A DNA stretch of 24,647 nucleotides from RGIG5612 sp045604025 (GTDB taxonomy: Bacteria; Bacillota; Clostridia; Lachnospirales; Lachnospiraceae), in contig JAZUNG010000095.1 of the NCBI GenBank assembly GCA_045604025.1, positions 1 through 24,647 on the forward strand, read 5' to 3'. The notes under the pieces are model-generated. The model did not search any database. It saw only the letters and a list, made by a program, of their open reading frames with translations, and was not told where the DNA came from. This document shows, piece after piece, positions 12,795 through 20,900 of the stretch (its first letter is position 1; each line of letters begins with the position of its first letter). The position numbers and the translations under genes were made by a program.

Positions 12795-15200
12795 TCATCT
12801 GAACTCTGCAACAGTCACGCCTGCATCTCCCTCACCGTATTCAGCCTGCTTGAACGACTTTATGCGTTTGTCCTTTTTCAGACGCTGCCATACAGCTGTC
12901 CTGAGTGCTCCGGTTCCCTTGCCATGTACGATCCTGACGGATGAAAGATGTGCCATGCTGGCATCATCCAGATACTTATCAAGTTCCAGAATGGCTTCAT
13001 CCACTGTCATGCCCAGAAGTTTGATCTCGCTGCTGACACCCAATGCTTTGGAAAACTTGAGGTGACCGATACCGGTTACGTCTTTTCTGTTTTTGCCTGA
13101 AGGTGTTTTTGCTTCTGATAACATCTGTTCATCAGAAAGAAGTTCCAGGTCGGACATATGAACCTTCATGTTCATACTGCCCATCTGTATGCCCACCTGC
13201 CCGCGCTGATCAGGTGCGGAAGTAACAGTACCGTTCATGTTCATGGAAATGATATGTACGCTTCTTCCGGCGGTCAGCTCTTCAGCGGATGCTTTCCTGC
13301 GTGGCGCAGAGGAAGCAGTGGGCCTGGAACCCATATTCTCCAATGCTTCCTTTGCCTTTCTGCCTACCTCGGTGCGTGTATGTTCAAGAGCGTTCAGATT
13401 GGCGTTTTTAGATACCTTTCGGATATCCTTTATAGTCATATCAGCATAATCCTTGGCCTGCTGGAGCACATCATAAGCCTGAGCGCGTGCGTCAGACAGG
13501 AGCTGGTCTCTTTTGGATTCAAATGCCGCTTTTTCTTTCTCCAGCGCTACCTTCAGGCTCTGTGCCTGACTGAGAGCCTCACGAGCCTCTTCGCGTTCCA
13601 ACTCTGCAGTTTTTTTATCAATCTCTATATCTGCAAGCAGATCTTCGAATGCTGCATTTCCGGAGTCAATCCTGGCTCTGGCATCATCTATGATACGCTC
13701 ATCCAGTCCCAGTTTTCCGGAGATGGCAAAAGCATTGCTTTTGCCGGGAAGTCCGATCAGAAGTCTGTATGTTGGTCTAAGGGTATCTACGTCAAACTCG
13801 CAGCATGCATTCTGTACGCCCGGAGTTGTGATCGCGAATACCTTCAGTTCTGAATAATGTGTTGTGGCCATGCATCTGGTTCCGAAATAATGGAGCCTGG
13901 TAAGTATGGACTGCGCCAGAGCGGCGCCTTCTGTAGGATCGGTTCCGGAGCACAGCTCATCTAAAAGCACCAGCGAATCAGCGTCAGCCGCGTCCAATAT
14001 CCTGACCAGATTGGTCATATGAGATGAAAATGTAGACAGGCTCTGCTCAATGCTCTGTTCATCGCCTATATCTGCATATACTTCTTTGAATAATGCCAGT
14101 TCGGAGCCGTCAAATGCAGGTATATGCAAACCCGCCAGCCCCATAAGTGTCAAAAGACCCACAGTCTTCAGCGAGACTGTCTTTCCGCCTGTATTGGGAC
14201 CGGTAACTACCAGCATGGTGAAATCCCCGCCCAGTTCGATATTGATGGGGACAGCGGTCTTCTGATCCAGAAGAGGGTGTCTGGCCTGTTTCAGATGGAT
14301 ATATCCGCGCTCGTTGAATACCGGGGCATTTCCCTTGATGGTCTCGGAATATCGGGCCTTGGCCAGGATCATATCCAGTTCGGCAAGCAGCCTGTAATCT
14401 GTTTCCAGATACTCTGACTGAGTGGATGCTTCGACAGACAGCTGTGACAGGATCACCTGGATCTCTGCCTGCTCGGCCAGCTCGAGCTCCTTGATCTCAT
14501 TGTTCAGCTTGACCACGCTCATGGGCTCGATGAACACTGTAGAGCCTGAACCGGACTGGTCGTGGACCATACCCGGTACATGATTTTTATGTTCGAGTTT
14601 GACTGGTACGCAGTAACGTCCATTACGCATCGTGATAACACTGTCCTGAAGATAGGTCTTCATAGACTGTGATGTAATGATAGAGTTCAAAGTGCGCTGT
14701 ATCTGAGAAGACGCCTGTATCATATGACGTCTGATATCCTTCAATTTCGGGCTGGCATCATCTGCCACTTCGTCAGCGCTGACGATACATCTTTTGATAT
14801 CGTCATTCAGATAGCGGCACGGTTCAACTGCTTCATAGTAAGAACTCAGAGTATCAGGCTCTTCCTCATCATTTTCCGGACGCAGGAAGGTCTTTACAGA
14901 CGCTGCCACATCCAGCACACCTGATATCTCCAGGAGCTCTGCGCAGGAGAGTACACCGCCGATATCCATTCTTCTGAGTGAAGGGATGATATTCTTCAGA
15001 CCATTATATGAAGGCCCGGGACGTTTCCTGAGCCTGGCTACGGCATCGCTGGTCTGAAGCTGCGCTGTACGGATATCCTCGATGCTGTCAAGAGGCAGAA
15101 GAGACAGACACAGCTCTCTGCCTGCATCTGATGAAGCATGGCACGACAGCTGTGCGATGATCTTGTCATATTCAAGGGTTTTGAGAACCTTTTTATTCAT
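12795..15200 (-). CDS. mutS2: endonuclease MutS2 / ribosome-collision factor
   Basis: MutS2 is an ABC-type ATPase related to MutS but lacking the mismatch-recognition domain. It was first linked to suppression of recombination and more recently, in B. subtilis, to splitting collided ribosomes. Residues 334-341 are Walker A GPNTGGKT; LVLLDELCSGTDPTEG is the Walker B/ABC region, followed by a long coiled coil (about 520-610). The C-terminal Smr nuclease domain (about 725-801) carries VHGKGTGALR. At 801 residues it is full length. The ATG is two bases beyond the yhaM stop with no Shine-Dalgarno site, so it is probably translated by coupling to yhaM. It is the last gene of a leftward hydrolase-yhaM-mutS2 operon. 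Confidence 0.96.
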   Translation of the reverse strand: MNKKVLKTLEYDKIIAQLSCHASSDAGRELCLSLLPLDSIEDIRTAQLQTSDAVARLRKRPGPSYNGLKNIIPSLRRMDIGGVLSCAELLEISGVLDVAASVKTFLRPENDEEEPDTLSSYYEAVEPCRYLNDDIKRCIVSADEVADDASPKLKDIRRHMIQASSQIQRTLNSIITSQSMKTYLQDSVITMRNGRYCVPVKLEHKNHVPGMVHDQSGSGSTVFIEPMSVVKLNNEIKELELAEQAEIQVILSQLSVEASTQSEYLETDYRLLAELDMILAKARYSETIKGNAPVFNERGYIHLKQARHPLLDQKTAVPINIELGGDFTMLVVTGPNTGGKTVSLKTVGLLTLMGLAGLHIPAFDGSELALFKEVYADIGDEQSIEQSLSTFSSHMTNLVRILDAADADSLVLLDELCSGTDPTEGAALAQSILTRLHYFGTRCMATTHYSELKVFAITTPGVQNACCEFDVDTLRPTYRLLIGLPGKSNAFAISGKLGLDERIIDDARARIDSGNAAFEDLLADIEIDKKTAELEREEAREALSQAQSLKVALEKEKAAFESKRDQLLSDARAQAYDVLQQAKDYADMTIKDIRKVSKNANLNALEHTRTEVGRKAKEALENMGSRPTASSAPRRKASAEELTAGRSVHIISMNMNGTVTSAPDQRGQVGIQMGSMNMKVHMSDLELLSDEQMLSEAKTPSGKNRKDVTGIGHLKFSKALGVSSEIKLLGMTVDEAILELDKYLDDASMAHLSSVRIVHGKGTGALRTAVWQRLKKDKRIKSFKQAEYGEGDAGVTVAEFR

Positions 15201-15202
15201 TA

Positions 15203-16159
15203 TTATTCTGTAGGTCTGATATTACTGTCGAATATCTTGTTGAAACCGAGCCATTTGCTGCCATTGCCTGCGAATGCGATCTCGGCGTTTTCAAATACTT
15301 CCTGCATGGCCTGTATCTTGGCATCGGTATTGTCTGCAAAATTCAGGGCTACAGCCTCTATGATGGAAGGCTTCTTGGGTGAACCGTATTCATACTCGCC
15401 GTGATGAGCCAGTATGCAGTGCTTGAGCTCAGTGGCACGTTTCCTGGGGAATCCTTTTATGAGCGTCAGCTTCTCGTCGATCATCTCCACACCCATAACG
15501 ATATGTCCCAGGAGCTGACCTTCGTCAGTATAGTCGTTAACAGGGAAATCGCTCAGCTCGCGGACCTTGCCTATGTCGTGGCAGAGAGCAGCCGTGATCA
15601 GAAGATCGCGGTTCAGGGAAGGATACTGCGTGCAGTAGAAGCTGCACAGGGTTGCTACAGCCAGAGTATGCTGCAACAGTCCCCCGACAAATCCATGATG
15701 GATGGACTTGGCTGCGGAGTGTCCCCTGAACTCTTTGATGAAATCCTGATCATTTACAAAGAAACTCTCGAGCAGCAGTCTGAAATAAGGAGAATTCACA
15801 GACTCGATCATCTTGAGCAGTGAAGCATACATATCATCGATGCTCTTCGGCGACACCGGCAGATAATCTGCAGGATCATACGATCCTTCGCTGGCCTTCA
15901 TGGCGCGGTCTATCGACATCTGTAGAGCGCCGTTGAATACCGTTACCTTGCCATGTACCTCGACATAGTCATTCACGTCAAAGTCGCCAATACCCATGGA
16001 ATTAGGCTCCCAGATCTTGCATGCTATGGACCCGGTCTTGTCAGCCAGTGTGACGTTCTCGTAGTTCTTGCCGTTCTTGGTCTGGGCCAGGTTCTTCTGT
16101 TTGCACAGATATATTCCGATGATGCTGTCAGTTTCCTTGAACTGGTTTATATATTTCAT
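15203..16159 (-). CDS. yhaM: 3'-5' exoribonuclease YhaM family
   Basis: YhaM-type proteins combine an N-terminal OB-fold with a C-terminal HD domain and degrade RNA (and DNA in vitro) from the 3' end. Residues 1-95 form the OB-fold (VTLADKTGSIACKIWEP). The HD-domain metal motifs include HHGFVGGLLQHT (154-165), HDIGKV with H194/D195, and AHHGEYEYGSPKKP near 251. At 318 residues the length matches the family. GAGG sits 7 bases before the ATG. It lies 34 bp after the hydrolase gene and 2 bp before mutS2, so the three are likely cotranscribed; pairing a ribonuclease with mutS2 suggests RNA or ribosome quality control, which is an inference. Confidence 0.93.
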   Translation of the reverse strand: MKYINQFKETDSIIGIYLCKQKNLAQTKNGKNYENVTLADKTGSIACKIWEPNSMGIGDFDVNDYVEVHGKVTVFNGALQMSIDRAMKASEGSYDPADYLPVSPKSIDDMYASLLKMIESVNSPYFRLLLESFFVNDQDFIKEFRGHSAAKSIHHGFVGGLLQHTLAVATLCSFYCTQYPSLNRDLLITAALCHDIGKVRELSDFPVNDYTDEGQLLGHIVMGVEMIDEKLTLIKGFPRKRATELKHCILAHHGEYEYGSPKKPSIIEAVALNFADNTDAKIQAMQEVFENAEIAFAGNGSKWLGFNKIFDSNIRPTE

Positions 16160-16193
16160 GTTATTCCTCGGTTTCTGTATATAACCATCTGCT

Positions 16194-17156
16194 TCAGGAG
16201 AAGTTCTTTCTGATGAAATCTCCTATTGCAGCGTCAAATGCTTCTTCGTTGGCGATCCTCAGATGTGAATGATTGCCCTTCTCAAACCATACGATCTCCT
16301 TGGCAGGGGACCCGCATTTTTCATAGAGCTCCTGGCTGTGTTCCGGAAGCGAGTAGGGGTCTTCCTTGCTGCACAGGAACAGGTATGGTACCTTCACCCT
16401 GTCGATCAGATCGATAGGACGGATCTTCCTCTCGTCGGTTCCTGTATGTTTTTTGAGCTGATACATGACCATCTGCAGGACCGGGAATACCGGTTTGTGG
16501 TCATAGATCATATGCTGTCTGTAGCTTTCTGAAAAACTGATATATCCGCCTTCTGATATCAGCGCTGCCAGATAATCGGGACAGTCAGGTTCCAGAAGAG
16601 CCAGTATGCCGGTGGCAGCTCCCATGCAGATACCATGCATGAAGACTCGGTCGTTGCCCAGTTCATCATGAAGGAGTCTGGCCCACTTGATCACGTCGCG
16701 GTTTTCACCGACGCCCACATAATCATAGATACCATCAGACTTGCCATGGGAACGGATATCGATCACCAGAACATTGCAGCCGGCCTTCTGATACGGAGGA
16801 GAGAAATAATAGGAGTACATCAGTGACTCGCTTCTGCCGGGGATGACGATCACGGCATCCCTGCCGCCGAAATCAAAGTACTCTCCGTACAGATGAAAAC
16901 CGTCGTTTTCTATCTCCACTTCTCTGCACACATCTCTGTGTGAGTCAGCCCAGGCACATCCTGCGTCCCACATACGTACCTGCTCTTCATTGGTAGTATC
17001 AGAACAGCAGCGTCCCCATTTCTCCTTATCTGTGCGGACTAAAGTAGTGAAATATACTTTCTTCGCGATGTTCATACAGTAGAAGTAAGAGAACACCGCT
17101 CCTGAAACTATCAGAAATGCAACAATTATTAATATGATCTTTACAAAATCAGGCAT
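16194..17156 (-). CDS. membrane-anchored alpha/beta hydrolase with Cys nucleophile
   Basis: A 320-residue alpha/beta hydrolase of the BEM46/YqkD-like type. Residues 7-26 are one hydrophobic helix, probably an N-terminal anchor with the catalytic domain outside. The fold shows IPGRSES (oxyanion-side loop), DIRSHGKSDG and the nucleophile elbow GICMG at 175-179, where position 177 (codon 16628-16626, TGC) is Cys rather than the usual Ser. Candidate Asp266 (SKEDPY) and His296/His298 (GNHSHL) complete a triad. The ATG at 17156 is preferred over TTG at 17174, which overlaps the -10 box; no ribosome binding site is present, suggesting a leaderless mRNA. It leads the yhaM-mutS2 operon and is divergent from the fakB-like genes. 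Substrate unknown. Confidence 0.85.
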   Translation of the reverse strand: MPDFVKIILIIVAFLIVSGAVFSYFYCMNIAKKVYFTTLVRTDKEKWGRCCSDTTNEEQVRMWDAGCAWADSHRDVCREVEIENDGFHLYGEYFDFGGRDAVIVIPGRSESLMYSYYFSPPYQKAGCNVLVIDIRSHGKSDGIYDYVGVGENRDVIKWARLLHDELGNDRVFMHGICMGAATGILALLEPDCPDYLAALISEGGYISFSESYRQHMIYDHKPVFPVLQMVMYQLKKHTGTDERKIRPIDLIDRVKVPYLFLCSKEDPYSLPEHSQELYEKCGSPAKEIVWFEKGNHSHLRIANEEAFDAAIGDFIRKNFS

Positions 17157-17162
17157 GCTGTG

Positions 17163-17191
17163 AGTATATACCAAAAAGAGCTTTTACACAA
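17163..17191 (-). promoter_or_regulatory. promoter of hydrolase-yhaM-mutS2, leaderless architecture
   Basis: On the minus strand TTGTGT (17191-17186) and TATACT (17168-17163) are 17 bp apart. The six bases CACAGC then lead straight into the ATG at 17156. The layout matches the pgsA-like promoter almost base for base (TATACT-yAC-rGC-ATG). Confidence 0.72.
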
Positions 17192-17208
17192 GAATTATCA
17201 CTTGTCCG

Positions 17209-17237
17209 TTGAAAAACAATCTGTCAGTTGATACAAT
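17209..17237 (+). promoter_or_regulatory. promoter of the fakB-fakB-fakA-plsX operon
   Basis: TTGAAA (17209-17214) and TACAAT (17232-17237) have a 17-bp spacer and lie about 60 bp before the first DegV-type start. The divergent hydrolase -35 box lies only 17 bp away. Confidence 0.68.
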
Positions 17238-17242
17238 ATCAA
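17228..17242. promoter_or_regulatory. inverted repeat over the fak operon -10 box, candidate operator
   Basis: TTGATA-CAA-TATCAA is a perfect 15-bp inverted repeat that covers the -10 hexamer of the proposed promoter. A repressor bound here would block transcription. Its half-sites resemble those of MarR-type fatty-acid regulators, but the spacing does not match the FabT consensus I know. Confidence 0.45.
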
Positions 17243-17297
17243 TTTGGTAAGCTATATCTTACAGCAACCATAACAATGTTGAAACGAGGGTGAAAAA

Positions 17298-18236
17298 ATG
17301 AGTGATTTCGCAATTATCGGAGACCCCGCAAGCGGGCTTACAAAAGAACTTAGAGAACGTTTTGGTGTTGACGATTATGTAAAAGGTAAGATCACATTCC
17401 CTGATGGGACTGATCATGAGGCAGATCTGGACTGGTCTGAGATCGATCCTGACACTTACTACAAGTCCATGCTGAACGGCAGCAATATATACAAGACCGG
17501 CGTACCCGGTCTGCAGGCTATCTATGATGTGGTTGAGAAGTATCTTGCAGACGGCAGAGACGTTCTGGTCATTACTCTTTCATCCGGAATGAGCGGAACA
17601 TACAGTGTGTTCCTGACAGCAAAGAAGGAGCTGGAAGCGAAGTATCCCGGAAGAACATTTGCAGTTGTGGATTCACTCAGATTTTCCACACCTGTGGCAC
17701 TGATGAACATGAAGGCATCTGAGATGAGAGCTGCAGGTGCCACTCTGGAAGAGACAGTAAAGTGGCTGGAGGAAAACCGCAACCGCGTAAGACAGATGGG
17801 ACCTATGAATGATCTGAAGTTCCTGGCCAGAACAGGCAGGATCACCGGTTTCAAGGCATTCTTCGGAAGTCTGGTAGGCATCAATGCCCTGGGAGATTTC
17901 GCACCTACAGGAGTCAGCCAGGTACTGACCAATGTGAAGGGTACCGCCAAGGCTCTCAGAGCAACTGTGGAGTATGCAAAGAAAACCATTGAAAATCCTG
18001 AAGACCAGATCATATTTGTCGGACATACATACAGGGCTGATGAAGCCAGACAGCTGAAGGAGATGATCGAGAATGAGATCCATCCGAAGGAAGTCATCAT
18101 CACCAGAGTAGATATGAGCTGCGGCGCCAATGTAGGCCCCGGTATGGTAGGTATGTACTATTTGGGAAAAGAAGCAACCGAAAATCTGAAGTGGGAAACA
18201 GAGATCATGACTGAAATAGCTGCAGGGCTCAAATAA
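17298..18236 (+). CDS. DegV/FakB-family fatty acid-binding protein (divergent copy)
   Basis: DegV (FakB) proteins hold a single fatty acid and present its carboxylate to the kinase FakA. Family blocks seen: IGDPASGL at the N-terminus, YKTGVPG, SSGMSGTY, DLKFLARTGRI and CGANVGPGMVGMYYLG near the end. At 312 residues it is slightly longer than usual. Compared with the second copy it lacks the GIKPVL segment (it reads GINALGDFAPTG) and the IGPIVGAS segment (VDMSCGAN), so its ligand pocket probably differs. GAGGGTG (17286-17292) precedes the ATG. It is first in an operon with a second DegV, FakA and PlsX, which strongly supports a lipid role. Confidence 0.88.
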   Translation: MSDFAIIGDPASGLTKELRERFGVDDYVKGKITFPDGTDHEADLDWSEIDPDTYYKSMLNGSNIYKTGVPGLQAIYDVVEKYLADGRDVLVITLSSGMSGTYSVFLTAKKELEAKYPGRTFAVVDSLRFSTPVALMNMKASEMRAAGATLEETVKWLEENRNRVRQMGPMNDLKFLARTGRITGFKAFFGSLVGINALGDFAPTGVSQVLTNVKGTAKALRATVEYAKKTIENPEDQIIFVGHTYRADEARQLKEMIENEIHPKEVIITRVDMSCGANVGPGMVGMYYLGKEATENLKWETEIMTEIAAGLK

Positions 18237-18265
18237 TATCTGCAGCAGGGAATGAGGAGGAGATT

Positions 18266-19156
18266 ATGAGAGAGTTTGTTATTTTTGGAGATTCCACATG
18301 TGATCTGAGCAAGGAGATCAGAGACAGGTACGATATTGATTATGTACCTATGAACTATATCCTGGATGAGAAAGAGTATCCTGCATCACTGGACTGGGAG
18401 AGCATGTCTGTAAAGGATTTCTATGATGCCATGCGCTCAGGTAAGAGGATCACCACCACTCAGGTTCCCGGAGAAGTCTATGAAAAGAGATTCACCGAGG
18501 TGCTTGAGGCTGGAAAGGATGTCCTGTATATAGGCTGTTCTTCAGCACTGTCGGGATCTGTTAATCAGGCCACACTGATAGCTGCAGAACTCTGTGAGCG
18601 GTTCCCAGGCGCAAATATCAGATGCGTTGATGCACTGAACAGTTCATTTGGTCAGGGCATCATGCTGATGAAGGCCAGCGATATGAGAGCAGAAGGCAAG
18701 CCTCTGGATGAAGTGGCAGACTATATCGAGGCCAACCGCCTGAAGGTTCATCAGGTGGCAACCGTCGGCAGCCTGTCATACCTCAAGAGGGCAGGCCGCG
18801 TGACCGCATCCAGCGCATTCTTCGGAAATATCATTGGCATCAAGCCTGTTCTGATCTCTGACGCCAGAGGACAGAACTATGCAGTGAAGAAAGCCAAGGG
18901 TGTAAAGGCGTCTCTTGAAGAAGTTGCATCTATGGTTGCTGAAGAGATTACTCATCCTGAGGACCAGATCATCTATATCTCACATGCAGATACAGAAGAG
19001 ACCGCCACTCAGGTAAAGGAGATGATCCTGGCTAAAGTCAACTGCAAGGATGTTGTATATGGATATATCGGACCTATCGTCGGAGCGTCAGTAGGACCCG
19101 GAACCATAGGTGTATACTTTACCGGAGACGAAGTTACTACTATAGGAGAAGCATAA
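18266..19156 (+). CDS. DegV/FakB-family fatty acid-binding protein
   Basis: A second, more canonical DegV protein of 296 residues: FGDSTCDLS at the N-terminus, TTTQVPG, CSSALSGS, GSLSYLKRAGRV, GIKPVLISDARG and YIGPIVGASVGPGTIGVYFTG at the C-terminus. It is clearly paralogous to the preceding gene. By family knowledge, paralogous FakB proteins in one genome often prefer saturated or unsaturated chains; which this one prefers cannot be read directly. A very strong ribosome binding site (GAGGAGGA, 18255-18261) precedes the ATG. The FakA gene begins 4 bp after the stop. Confidence 0.92.
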   Translation: MREFVIFGDSTCDLSKEIRDRYDIDYVPMNYILDEKEYPASLDWESMSVKDFYDAMRSGKRITTTQVPGEVYEKRFTEVLEAGKDVLYIGCSSALSGSVNQATLIAAELCERFPGANIRCVDALNSSFGQGIMLMKASDMRAEGKPLDEVADYIEANRLKVHQVATVGSLSYLKRAGRVTASSAFFGNIIGIKPVLISDARGQNYAVKKAKGVKASLEEVASMVAEEITHPEDQIIYISHADTEETATQVKEMILAKVNCKDVVYGYIGPIVGASVGPGTIGVYFTGDEVTTIGEA

Positions 19157-19160
19157 ACAA

Positions 19161-20891
19161 TTGGAACACACAGATAGAATTGATGGCCGGACCCTGGCGG
19201 AGCTGTTCACAGGAGGCATGGCCAATCTGAAACTGAATGCATCTGTAATTGATGACCTGAATGTTTTCCCGATCCCTGACGGGGATACCGGAAATAACAT
19301 GCTGATGACTATTGAAGGCGGAGTGAAGGCAGGCGACCAGGGTATTTCTGACAATGTCGGAGAGTTCGCCAGGGCATTTGCCCGCGGAGCGCTTCTGGGA
19401 GCCAGAGGCAATTCCGGAGTCATCCTATCCCAGTTCTTTAAGGGATTCTCTACCGGATGCGAAGGCAAGGAGAGCCTGGGGATCAGGGAATTCACCGATG
19501 CTTTCAAGGCAGGTGTTGACAAGGCATATTCGGCGGTCATCCAGCCAACCGAAGGAACCATACTTACAGTCATGAGAGAAGGCTGGGAGTATATTTCCGG
19601 GCAGAAAGACATAAATGATTTCAGTGAGTACTTCTCGCTTCTGGGCAAGAAGATGGAAGAGTCACTGGAACATACACCGGAGCTCCTTCCCATCCTGAAG
19701 GAGTCAGGCGTGATCGATTCGGGCGGAGCAGGATTCCTGTGCATATTCCATGGTATGGAGAGAACTCTGAACGGAGAGCAGATCGAAGGAGCAGCTGAAC
19801 ACAGACAGGCAGCCGCATCGGCACCTGCAGCTGTCAATCTGGAAGCATTTACCGCTGACAGTGAGCTGGAGTTCGGATACTGTACAGAATTCATCCTGAG
19901 GCTTCAGAACAGAAAAACAGATATAGAGCATTTTAATCTGGATACCATCATCAGCTATCTGGATACTATCGGCAACTCCATAGTTGCTGTCAAAGATGAC
20001 GATCTGATCAAGGTGCATGTACATACATTCACACCCGGCAAGGTCCTGGATTTCGGACAGAGATTCGGTGAGTTCATCACTCTGAAGATAGAGAACATGT
20101 CTGTTCAGCACAATGAAAACCACATGTTCAAAGAGGCCGAGGAGCATGAAGTAAATGAAAATGCCGAGATGGCAAAATATGCCGAGGCAGCAGCACATAA
20201 TCACAACGTACATTCCGCAGAACACAAGCCGATAGCGGTAGTAACAGTCGTAAACGGTCCTGGCCTGAAGGAATTCTTTACTGAGCTGGGCGTAGATGTC
20301 TGCGTGGACGGAGGACAGACCGAGAATCCGTCAACCGAAGATTTCATAAATGCTTTTAAGACCATAGACGCAGACCATATCATTGTCCTGCCATGCAACT
20401 CCAATATAGTCATGGCTGCTACCCAGGCTGCCGAGCTCTATGATGCCAGCAAGGTGCATGTAGTGAAGGCCAAGACGATAGCAGAAGGCTATTCAGCTAT
20501 CTCCATGATGAATCTGTCTGACGAAAATATTGACAGAGTGATCAGCGAGATGGAAGACTGCATCAGAGGAACAAAGACAGGTCTGATCACTACAGCTACC
20601 AGAGATGTGGATTATGATCATATCAAGGTATATAAAGACCACTATATAGGTCTGGACAGGGACGGGATCACAGCAGATGCCCCTGACAGACTGGACGCGT
20701 TCAAGGCTACACTGAATGCGATAGATGATATCAGAGACAGAGAAGTACTGACCATATTCTACGGAGCAGCCGTTCCGGAAACTGAACTGGAAGGTCTCGG
20801 AGCCATGATAGAGAAGGATTTCCCATGGATGGAATACGGCTATATCTCAGGCGGCCAGGCTGTGTATGATTATATCTTTGCTGTCGAGTAG
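19161..20891 (+). CDS. fakA: fatty acid kinase catalytic subunit FakA (DAK2/YloV family)
   Basis: FakA phosphorylates FakB-bound fatty acids to acyl-phosphate. The N-terminal DhaL/DAK2 nucleotide domain shows FPIPDGDTGNNM at residues 36-47, with D40 and D42 as likely Mg ligands, then RGNSGVILSQF. The middle domain follows from about residue 235 (EFGYCTEFIL) with VHVHTFTPG. A His-rich linker (about 330-355) leads to the C-terminal domain with VTVVNGPGLKEFF and LPCNSNIVMAA. At 576 residues it fits the family. The start is TTG at 19161; GGAG lies about 13 bases upstream in the preceding gene, and the next ATG would remove the first part of the kinase domain. Its partners are encoded immediately upstream. 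Confidence 0.93.
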   Translation: MEHTDRIDGRTLAELFTGGMANLKLNASVIDDLNVFPIPDGDTGNNMLMTIEGGVKAGDQGISDNVGEFARAFARGALLGARGNSGVILSQFFKGFSTGCEGKESLGIREFTDAFKAGVDKAYSAVIQPTEGTILTVMREGWEYISGQKDINDFSEYFSLLGKKMEESLEHTPELLPILKESGVIDSGGAGFLCIFHGMERTLNGEQIEGAAEHRQAAASAPAAVNLEAFTADSELEFGYCTEFILRLQNRKTDIEHFNLDTIISYLDTIGNSIVAVKDDDLIKVHVHTFTPGKVLDFGQRFGEFITLKIENMSVQHNENHMFKEAEEHEVNENAEMAKYAEAAAHNHNVHSAEHKPIAVVTVVNGPGLKEFFTELGVDVCVDGGQTENPSTEDFINAFKTIDADHIIVLPCNSNIVMAATQAAELYDASKVHVVKAKTIAEGYSAISMMNLSDENIDRVISEMEDCIRGTKTGLITTATRDVDYDHIKVYKDHYIGLDRDGITADAPDRLDAFKATLNAIDDIRDREVLTIFYGAAVPETELEGLGAMIEKDFPWMEYGYISGGQAVYDYIFAVE

Positions 20892-20900
20892 GAACAGAGA

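Noticed and set aside
13158..13853. 231-codon plus-strand frame opposite mutS2
   Set aside because: mutS2 is intact and recognisable on the other strand; the antisense product has no domain features and no good start context.
17228..17242. FapR or FabT binding box
   Set aside because: The half-sites are similar to FabT (TTGA...TCAA) but the spacing is larger than the consensus I know, and no FapR-like sequence is seen; left as an unassigned operator candidate.
19088..19894. 268-codon minus-strand frame opposite fakA
   Set aside because: It lies wholly over conserved fakA kinase-domain sequence and the junction with the preceding gene; no family resemblance.
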